Below, piece by piece: positions 7,792-14,961 of a stretch of DNA of 14,961 bases. Origin of the DNA: Pseudomonadota bacterium (GTDB taxonomy: Bacteria > Myxococcota_A > Polyangia > Polyangiales > Polyangiaceae); NCBI GenBank assembly GCA_023418705.1, contig JAEZYZ010000248.1, forward strand, positions 1-14,961, given 5' to 3'. The translations under genes and the position numbers were made by a program. The notes beneath the pieces were generated by a model. The model had not been told where the DNA came from. It saw only the letters and a list, made by a program, of their open reading frames with translations, and did no database searches. Numbering within the stretch: position 1 is the stretch's first letter; each line of letters starts with the position of its first letter.

Positions 7792-8769
7792 TCAGTTCGG
7801 CTGGCTCTTCGAGCTCTCCGCCGCCGGGGCCGTCTCCGCCGCCGGGGCCGTCTCCGCGGCCTCCGCCTGGGCGCGCAGCTGCTCGTACTTCTGAAGATCG
7901 AAGGGGATCTCGAGATCGAAGCGCAGAACCTTTCCCGGCTCGACCTTGACGCGCTTTTGCGCCGTCTGCAGCGTCGCCGGCAGGAACGCCGTCAGCGTCA
8001 CTTCGCCGGGCGGGATGCGCTCGATGCGATAGCCGCCGTCGAGACCGGTGACGTCGAAGGTCGCGTACTTGAGCGCGAAGACCTCGGCCGTCAGGAACGG
8101 CCGCATGCTATCGGCGAGCACGTAGCGGCCCGGACGCGAGGGATACAGCTTGACGGGAGCGCCGCCGGGGATCGCGACCAGCTGCGCCACCTGGGAGCTG
8201 CCGGCCAGCCGCGGAAGGTACCCGCGCCCGTCCTTGTTCAGGACGTCGAGGCGCTGGCCGAAGGTGAGCGCGAAGGTGCGCCCACCCCACGAGCAGTCCT
8301 TCGGCTTGATGGTGAGCGTCTCCGCGGTCGCCGGCACGTAGCCTTCGTACTCGGTCACCGTCACCAGCACGTCGGCCAGCGTGCGGCCCGGACCTTCGCG
8401 GAACAACTTGCCGTAGACATCCCTGGCCTTGGCACACTCCGGCTTGATGTCGGCCAAGAGCTCCGGACGCTCGGGGGGGAGGTCGCCGGTGACGCGTACG
8501 GTTCCCTCCACGCCGCCCGACAAACCCGCATGGGGCGCAGCGTTCTTCGGGTTCACGGCGGCCGCGACCTGCTCGATCGGGATGGGCAGCCCGTTCGGGA
8601 CCTGCACCTTGGCGCGAGCCTCCTGTCCGTCGGTTCCCGACTCCGAGCGCTTGCAGCCGAAAGTGCCCACTGCGATGGCAGCGCTGACAACCCAGGTGGC
8701 AGCCAGCGAGCTCCGCGTCTGCCGCTGCGCCGCGGTGTGTCGACCGTTCAAAGAGCCAATCAGCGTCAC
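7792..8769 (-). CDS. Putative lipoprotein with degenerate cupredoxin-like and carboxypeptidase-regulatory-like domains
   Basis: The 325-residue protein has a long n-region, a hydrophobic segment (23-37) and a Cys39 after GTFG, a plausible but atypical lipobox. Residues 87-232 follow the family pattern of a cupredoxin-like fold: VEGTVRVTGDLPP (87-99), Cys112, Cys159 and FGQRLDVLNKD (170-180). The His residues and the late Cys/His/Met cluster that bind copper in such proteins are absent. Residues 235-290 form a carboxypeptidase-regulatory-like beta-sandwich with FDVTGLDGGYRIERIPPGEV (238-257). The tail is ETAPAA repeats. Such proteins are usually envelope proteins of unknown role. GTG 8769 was chosen because AAAGGA (8779-8784) lies nine bases upstream. 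The frame stays open to GTG 8835, which would add 22 residues and place the signal peptide too deep. Confidence 0.75.
   Translation of the reverse strand: MTLIGSLNGRHTAAQRQTRSSLAATWVVSAAIAVGTFGCKRSESGTDGQEARAKVQVPNGLPIPIEQVAAAVNPKNAAPHAGLSGGVEGTVRVTGDLPPERPELLADIKPECAKARDVYGKLFREGPGRTLADVLVTVTEYEGYVPATAETLTIKPKDCSWGGRTFALTFGQRLDVLNKDGRGYLPRLAGSSQVAQLVAIPGGAPVKLYPSRPGRYVLADSMRPFLTAEVFALKYATFDVTGLDGGYRIERIPPGEVTLTAFLPATLQTAQKRVKVEPGKVLRFDLEIPFDLQKYEQLRAQAEAAETAPAAETAPAAESSKSQPN
7815..7850 (-). repeat. Two perfect 18-base tandem repeats in the 3' end of the cupredoxin-like gene
   Basis: TCTCCGCCGCCGGGGCCG occurs at 7815-7832 and again at 7833-7850, followed by the first six bases of a third copy (TCTCCG, 7851-7856). 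On the coding strand each unit encodes the hexapeptide ETAPAA in the Ala/Glu-rich tail. Because the unit is a multiple of three, gain or loss of copies by slippage keeps the frame. Confidence 0.85.
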
Positions 8770-8966
8770 GATCCTGCGTCCTTTCAGCGGCGGGTGCGCC
8801 GCGCGAGCCGGGGCCGCCGCCGTCGCTCGCGGCACCCTCGGCCCGGGTCGTGCGTGACGTGCTAGCAGCCCAATCCGCCAGGTGCCAGCAAGCTCCGGGC
8901 CAGGGGCGGCCCATGGCGCTTGCGTATCCGCCAGGCCCGTGTCAGTGGGCGAAGCAGGGCTTCAGG
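8770..8966. promoter_or_regulatory. Divergent intergenic region between two lipoprotein genes
   Basis: These 197 bases separate the minus-strand start (GTG 8769) from the plus-strand start (ATG 8967), so both promoters should lie here. A perfect stem GCGGCG-GGTG-CGCCGC (8787-8802) sits next to the minus-strand Shine-Dalgarno AAAGGA (8779-8784). A weaker GGGCC/GGCCC pair lies at 8897-8912. AGGG at 8956-8959, seven bases before ATG 8967, is the plus-strand ribosome site. No convincing -35/-10 or sigma-54 site was seen. Confidence 0.4.
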
Positions 8967-9527
8967 ATGCGTCCTCCCCCCACGTCCCCATCCGAGCTCG
9001 TGCTGGTCTGCTGCTGGGCGATGCTGCTGGGCGGCTGCGATCGGGACACCCCGCGCGCGGCTCCGGACCGATCTACGGTGGCGCAGGCGCCCTCCGCAGC
9101 CCTGACCTTGCCGAAGCCAGATTTCTCGGCGAACAGCGCCGCCGTCCATCGCGTCGGCCAGGCCGCAAAGGCGCCGAGCTACCGGATGCAGGTCGAGAAG
9201 GTCCAGGAGTGTGAGGTCGAGGAGTACTTCCGCCCCAAGGCCGGCAACATCAAGCTCGGCGTCGACGTCACCATCGCCGCCACGGGCGAGAGCGTTCCGG
9301 TGAATCCCTTCTACGCCAAGCTCGTCGACGCAGAGGGCACCGTCTACACCACCACCCTCGCCGGCTGCCGGCCGACCTTGAAGTCGAGCCGCCTCGAACA
9401 GGACGAAACGGCGAGCGGGTTCATCACCTTCGAGCTGCCGAGCACCGCCACGGGTCTGCGCATGACCTACGCGCCGTTCATCATTGGCGGGAGCGAGCAG
9501 CGGCTCGTCTTCGATTTGGGCCGTTGA
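8967..9527 (+). CDS. Small DUF4352-like putative lipoprotein
   Basis: The 186-residue protein begins with an Arg, a hydrophobic run (11-22) and a good lipobox LGGC with Cys24. Asp25 follows the Cys; in E. coli Asp at this place retains a lipoprotein in the inner membrane, but whether the rule holds here is unknown. After an Ala/Pro spacer, residues 68-184 look like one immunoglobulin-like beta-sandwich of the DUF4352 type: YRMQVEKVQECEV (72-84), IKLGVDVTIAATGESVPVNP (95-114), FYAKLVDAEGTVY (115-127) and SGFITFELPSTATGLRMTYA (150-169). Cys82 and Cys134 could form a disulfide. ATG 8967 was chosen over GTG 8850 because it has AGGG seven bases upstream and puts the signal peptide at the N-terminus. 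The function is unknown; the family binds or senses in the cell envelope. It ends 12 bases before the convergent pgm gene. Confidence 0.75.
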   Translation: MRPPPTSPSELVLVCCWAMLLGGCDRDTPRAAPDRSTVAQAPSAALTLPKPDFSANSAAVHRVGQAAKAPSYRMQVEKVQECEVEEYFRPKAGNIKLGVDVTIAATGESVPVNPFYAKLVDAEGTVYTTTLAGCRPTLKSSRLEQDETASGFITFELPSTATGLRMTYAPFIIGGSEQRLVFDLGR

Positions 9528-9539
9528 GTCACGTCGAGC

Positions 9540-11186
<1,647 letters not shown>

Positions 11187-11280
11187 GCTCCGGCCCCACT
11201 ACCATCCCGCTGCCGCCGTGCACCGACGAAATCGAAACGAAACGTCGCGGGGGGTAGGGTGCGCGCCCCCCACCCGGGGC
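11187..11280 (-). promoter_or_regulatory. Gap upstream of pgm with an AT-rich CGAAA patch and a G/C hairpin
   Basis: In the + orientation, three CGAAA units lie in a row at 11227-11231, 11233-11237 and 11238-11242. They are enclosed by the inverted repeat CGACG (11224-11228) and CGTCG (11243-11247). This is a clear AT-richer island in very GC-rich DNA, 38-63 bases before the pgm start, where an operator or promoter could sit. GGGGGG (11249-11254) can pair with CCCCCC (11266-11271) just after the stop of the upstream gene. This may act as a weak terminator, although the bases after it on the minus strand are TTTCG repeats and not a pure T-run. Confidence 0.35.
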
Positions 11281-14200
11281 TCAGCGCAGCGGGACCAACC
11301 GCGAGCGCATCCGCAGATCGGCCGTCGCCACGGTCACCCGCTGACCTTCGATCACGAAGGGGATGCGACGCGTCGCGTTTGCCAGCGTGACCTCGAGGGT
11401 TCCGGTAGCTCGGCCTCCCCCTTCGGCCCGCACCACCTCGATCACGTACTGTCCCGGCTTGGCCCCGCGCAGACCGAGCTCCTCGCTCGACTCGCTCTTC
11501 ACGTCCCGCGCCGTGATCACCGACCGGGTCGGCGCGCCGAGCCAGGACACCCGGTGGCCATCGGGATGCAGGATGGAAAGATCCAGATCCTGACCGCCGC
11601 TCCAGCTCGCGCGCAGCCGGAAGTCGCCCGAGATGGCGTCGCTCTCCGGCGCGCGGCCGAGCACGACCTCCGCTTTCTGCCGCACGCTCGGCTCCACGCT
11701 GGCGAGCAGCAGATCCGCGAGCCAAGCCTGTCCGCCCTCCCGCGAGCAGCGCACGGCCGACGCCAGCAAGTCCGCGTCGCCGAGCTGCGATTCGGCCATC
11801 GCCACTGCGTAGCGGCAGCCGAGCTCGGGTTCGCCGCCCCAGCGATGCAGGCGCGCCAGGCGCTTCTGGGCTTTGATGTCGCCGGGGCGCACGTCGAGCA
11901 CGCTGCCGAGGATCCGAACGGCGAGCTCGCGATTGCCGCTGCGGGCGGCCATATCGGCGCGCGCGGTCAGCGCCTCCGGATCGAGCGGCTCCTTTTCGGA
12001 CCAGCGGTCCGCGAGCTCAGCGGCGCGCTCCAGGTCGCCCGCCAACGAGTACAGGACGTACAGCTGCTTGACCGCCGACCGCCGACCTGGGTTGGCAGCG
12101 AGCTCGCGCTCTGCCCGCGTGATCGCCTCGCCTTCGGCGGCCTTGGGGATCAGACGCTCGGGGCTGATGCTGCCGACCCGCTCCCAGATCTTGCGCATCG
12201 GCACCATCCGCGTGGGAGGCGGCCGGCGCAGGCGCCGCTGTTCGAGCACGCCGTCGTCGACGGGCGGCGGGCCCTCCGCGAAGCGATCCAACCCCTTCCG
12301 CTTGGGCGCTGCCCTTGGCGCGGGGGCGGGCGCCGCCCAGTCGAGCGCCGAGGCGGCGGAGGACGGCGCGCCCGCGCCGCTGCGCTGGGCTGGGTTGGCG
12401 GCGTACGCCTCCTCTTTCTCGAGGTAGAGCTCGCCATCCGCCAGCTCGCCCTCGAGCTCCTCCTCGCCCGTCCACACCGGTGTCCTGCGGGTGTTGTCGA
12501 GCCCGAACGCGCGAAACATGGCGGGGCTCTCCAGCACGAGGAGCGAGGTGTGGCGGCTGGCGACGTTGAAGCGGCTCGACAGCTCGATCGCCTCACGTTT
12601 GGCCTCTGGATCGCTGCGTTGCTCGAGATCGGCGATGCGGGTCGCCGCGTACAGGCGAGGGACGAAGGCGTTGCCGGAGCTCGACGAGCGCGTCAGGTGG
12701 AGCTGGTAGCGCTGCTCGAACGAGGCGCCGCCGACCCGTCCTCGGACCACGGCCATGCCGTCGATGGCGTCCCGCTGCATGCGGGCCACGATCACCCGCT
12801 CGCCGCCGGAGGCGATGTTGTCGATCCGCGCGGGCGCGATCTCCGTCAGCCCTTCGGGCAGCTCCACGCGCACGTCGGTCAGGGTGCTCTGGTAGGTCGC
12901 AGACACGAGCGCGTACGCCGCTTCGGCCGTCGTCTGTCCGGGGGAGTACGGCAGGGTCGTGCCACCGCCGCCGCGCGCCAGCGCCGCGAGCGTCTGCGCG
13001 TCGCTGGCCACCCCCACTGCGACGGTCGTGACCGGCGCCGCCTGGCCGGAACTCGCCTGCTCGATGCTGCGCGCGATGGTCGCTGGCCGCACGGGCCCGA
13101 CCGTCGGCGTGCCATCCCCGATGTAGACCACGTGCAACGGACCGCCGCCGTCGCGCGCCAGGGAGAGGCCGGCCGCCACCGCCGCCGCGGGGTCCGAGGC
13201 GCCTTCCGGCGACAGCGCGGACAAGAAGTCGCGAGCGCGCTCGGCCAGCTCCCTGCCCGCGGTCCCTTCCGGGAGCCGCCGGCACTGGACGTCACAGGCC
13301 AGCACGCTCACGAGGTCTTGCTCGCCCAGCTCGCGCACGAAACGCGCCGCCAGGCGCACGGCGCGCTGGTAGCTCTCACCGAACATGGAGCGGCTCGCGT
13401 CCACGACGACCGCGAAGCGCCGCGCCCCCGACCCGGACGCGCGCGGCAGGCGCGGTCGCAACGCCAGGGCGACGTAGGCCGGTTCGGCGTCGCCCGGCGC
13501 CGCGCCGCTCGACGCCGGCTGGAAGGTCCAGCTCGACAGCTCCTTGTCCGATCCGACCGGGGTGTAGTCGACCGTCAGGTCGCCTGCCGGCACGAAGCCG
13601 GTGGCCCTGAACGTCAACTGTTCCGCGTCGTCGCTCCCACCGCGCTCGAAGCGATAGCCGCTCGCGCGCACCCCCGAGCCCGGAGCCTGCCCGCGCACCT
13701 GCACGTCGACCTCGAAGCGATCGACCCGCGTCGATCCGCTGGCGTCGTGCGCCAGCGGATAGGTGTAGCGGCGACCCTTTCCCGCCAGCGGCACCAGCTC
13801 GGTGTAGGCCAAAACGACGCGCCGCGACCCGCGCTTCGGGATCGGGAAGATCCGAAGCTCGAAGCGGCCACCCCGCTGCCACTCGAGCAACGCCGGATCC
13901 TTCCATGGGCCCGGCACCCACACGATCTCCTCCTTCGGCGGAGGCGCCGATTTCGGGCTCGCGTTGACGATCGCTCCGCGCCAGATCGCCATCGCACGGT
14001 CGCGGTCGACGAACGCGCCCTCCTCGAGCCGCCCGTCGACTTCGAGCGCCAGCCGTTCGATCTGCGCCCCGGGCGGAATCGGGAAGCGGTAGATGCCCTC
14101 GAGCACGTCATCGGTCGTGTTCGTGAACACCTCCTCGATCTCCGTGCGCGCCAGCGGACCGCTGATGCGCACCCGCACCTTGTGTTGCTCGAGCACCACC

Positions 14201-14958
14201 GCGCCGTCGAGCTCTCGATCGGTGCCCGGCTTCTTCGCTACCAGCTCTCCCAGCCCCCGCGGGATGACCTCCGCCTCCGCCTCCGCCAGCGCCGCCTCGC
14301 TCCACGACAAGCTCGACGGCAGCGCGGCGGTCGACCGGACATCGGGCGCCGCGCCCGGAGCGATCCAGCCCTCTTCGCCGGCCAGCACCAGCACCGCTCG
14401 TTCCTCTCCATCGACCAGCCGCACGCGACCGCGCGTGACGGCCACGGTCGCCATCGACGCCTCCGCCCGCAGCGAGAACTTGGTCCCGAGCACCTCCACG
14501 CGCCCCTGCGGCAAGGCGAAGACGGCGGGCTCCCCCGCGCGATGCGCGACGTCGGCCACGACCCGGCCACGGCGCAGCGTGGCCGACCGCTCGCGCCCGA
14601 TCCGAAGCTCCGTCGACCGGTCGACGGCGATCTGGCTGCCGTCCTCGAGCCGCAGGCGCGCGCGCGTGTGCGCGTCCGTCTTCAGCGTGAATCCCGGACC
14701 GACCGGCGACCTGTCGCGCACCCTGACGCAATCGCCATCGCCCCGGCACAGCTCGACGCCGCTCTCGCCGCCGCCGCCCACCGCGACCAGCTCCCCCGTC
14801 CAGGCGGCTGGGGCGGTCGTCTTGAGCGTCGCCCCGGTCGGAGGCCGCGAGACGAGCAACACCGCAGAGGCCGCCAACCCCATGCCCAACACGAGCCCGG
14901 CCGCGGCCCTCGCCCCCTTTGGGGCCCGCTGCCAGAGCTGCGCCACCCGGCGCCGCAC
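11281..14958 (-). CDS. Membrane-anchored FecR-VIT-vWA-TPR-DUF2135 protein
   Basis: A 1225-residue protein, probably tethered to the inner membrane facing the periplasm. After a basic N-terminus comes one membrane segment (19-37). A FecR-like domain follows (about 75-202: RLRLEDGSQIAVDRSTELRI, GRVEVLGTKFSLRA, VTRGRVRLVDG). A VIT domain spans about 240-400 (HKVRVRISGPLARTEIEEVF, YRFPIPPGAQIERL). The vWA domain (513-690) has the MIDAS sequence DASRS (520-524), Ser588/Asp589 and IGDGTPTVG (613-621); the VIT/vWA family tail SSRFNVASRHTSLLVLE is at 794-810. An Ala/Pro linker (853-910) leads to TPR-like helices (945-1090) and a C-terminal beta domain (1112-1197) with RASWSGGQDLDLSILHPDG (1116-1134), like YfaP/DUF2135. 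The role is unknown; metal-dependent protein binding is likely. The frame is still open at the right edge, so GTG 14958 may not be the true start. Confidence 0.85.
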   Translation of the reverse strand: MRRRVAQLWQRAPKGARAAAGLVLGMGLAASAVLLVSRPPTGATLKTTAPAAWTGELVAVGGGGESGVELCRGDGDCVRVRDRSPVGPGFTLKTDAHTRARLRLEDGSQIAVDRSTELRIGRERSATLRRGRVVADVAHRAGEPAVFALPQGRVEVLGTKFSLRAEASMATVAVTRGRVRLVDGEERAVLVLAGEEGWIAPGAAPDVRSTAALPSSLSWSEAALAEAEAEVIPRGLGELVAKKPGTDRELDGAVVLEQHKVRVRISGPLARTEIEEVFTNTTDDVLEGIYRFPIPPGAQIERLALEVDGRLEEGAFVDRDRAMAIWRGAIVNASPKSAPPPKEEIVWVPGPWKDPALLEWQRGGRFELRIFPIPKRGSRRVVLAYTELVPLAGKGRRYTYPLAHDASGSTRVDRFEVDVQVRGQAPGSGVRASGYRFERGGSDDAEQLTFRATGFVPAGDLTVDYTPVGSDKELSSWTFQPASSGAAPGDAEPAYVALALRPRLPRASGSGARRFAVVVDASRSMFGESYQRAVRLAARFVRELGEQDLVSVLACDVQCRRLPEGTAGRELAERARDFLSALSPEGASDPAAAVAAGLSLARDGGGPLHVVYIGDGTPTVGPVRPATIARSIEQASSGQAAPVTTVAVGVASDAQTLAALARGGGGTTLPYSPGQTTAEAAYALVSATYQSTLTDVRVELPEGLTEIAPARIDNIASGGERVIVARMQRDAIDGMAVVRGRVGGASFEQRYQLHLTRSSSSGNAFVPRLYAATRIADLEQRSDPEAKREAIELSSRFNVASRHTSLLVLESPAMFRAFGLDNTRRTPVWTGEEELEGELADGELYLEKEEAYAANPAQRSGAGAPSSAASALDWAAPAPAPRAAPKRKGLDRFAEGPPPVDDGVLEQRRLRRPPPTRMVPMRKIWERVGSISPERLIPKAAEGEAITRAERELAANPGRRSAVKQLYVLYSLAGDLERAAELADRWSEKEPLDPEALTARADMAARSGNRELAVRILGSVLDVRPGDIKAQKRLARLHRWGGEPELGCRYAVAMAESQLGDADLLASAVRCSREGGQAWLADLLLASVEPSVRQKAEVVLGRAPESDAISGDFRLRASWSGGQDLDLSILHPDGHRVSWLGAPTRSVITARDVKSESSEELGLRGAKPGQYVIEVVRAEGGGRATGTLEVTLANATRRIPFVIEGQRVTVATADLRMRSRLVPLR
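14269..14286 (-). repeat. Three-copy hexamer CTCCGC
   Basis: Three perfect CTCCGC units in tandem encode part of an Ala-Glu run (residues 224-230) between the FecR-like and VIT domains. This is a flexible or helical linker, and copy changes would keep the frame. Confidence 0.6.
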
Positions 14959-14961
14959 ACC

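Noticed and set aside
8770..8835. Longer start (GTG 8835) for the cupredoxin-like protein
   Set aside because: GTG 8769 has AAAGGA nine bases upstream, and the additional 22 residues are Ala/Arg/Pro-rich without signal features.
8850..8966. Longer start (GTG 8850) for the DUF4352-like lipoprotein
   Set aside because: It would bury the signal peptide behind 39 extra residues; ATG 8967 has a spaced AGGG and an immediate lipoprotein signal.
8915..8966. Sigma-54-like TGGCGCTTGCG sequence before the DUF4352-like gene
   Set aside because: The spacing between the TGGC and TTGC elements does not match the TGGCAC-N5-TTGC pattern, so it was not called as a promoter.
14350..14740. A FecR iron-uptake signalling system
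   Set aside because: Only the domain is present; no ECF sigma factor, TonB receptor or siderophore gene can be seen in the window, and the rest of the protein is VIT/vWA.

Overview
The window is very GC-rich, with G or C at almost every third codon position. It is densely packed with typical bacterial genes and reads as a myxobacterium, probably of the Sorangium/Polyangium kind. The taxonomic call is an inference. It rests on base composition, a mevalonate (not MEP) isoprenoid pathway in a Gram-negative-looking cell with several lipoproteins, and long multi-domain FecR/VIT/vWA proteins. No tRNA, rRNA, CRISPR array, insertion sequence or phage gene was seen.

Region 1 (1-5407, + strand) is an isoprenoid operon. 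It holds a short-chain polyprenyl diphosphate synthase, mevalonate kinase, diphosphomevalonate decarboxylase, phosphomevalonate kinase and a class II HMG-CoA reductase. The first four genes are 3-4 bases apart, and HMG-CoA reductase follows after 45 bases. Together they convert HMG-CoA to mevalonate, then to IPP, and condense IPP with DMAPP. HMG-CoA synthase and IPP isomerase are not in the window and must lie upstream or elsewhere. The kinase-decarboxylase-kinase order is the same as in Gram-positive cocci. The first gene is open to the left edge, so its true start may lie outside.

Region 2 (5408-7779, + strand) has a 108-base leader with two back-to-back hairpins. It is followed by a HisC-type aminotransferase and a TPR lipoprotein whose start overlaps the hisC stop.

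Region 3 (7792-9527) holds two divergent putative lipoproteins. The minus-strand one has a cupredoxin-like domain that has lost its expected copper ligands, followed by a carboxypeptidase-regulatory-like domain. The plus-strand one is a small DUF4352-like protein. The 197 bases between their starts should carry both promoters, but no convincing promoter could be read.

Region 4 (9540-14961, - strand) holds an E. coli-type phosphoglucomutase. Upstream of it is a 1225-residue membrane-anchored protein with the order TM, FecR, VIT, vWA, TPR-like helices and a C-terminal YfaP/DUF2135-like domain. It runs to within three bases of the right edge and may be 5'-incomplete.

No wholly new system stands out. 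The most interesting points are the FecR-VIT-vWA-TPR-DUF2135 architecture, the changed coenzyme-pocket residues of the HMG-CoA reductase, the ligand-less cupredoxin, the possible N-terminal fusion on the prenyl synthase, and the hairpins in the two longer gaps of the isoprenoid/hisC block.
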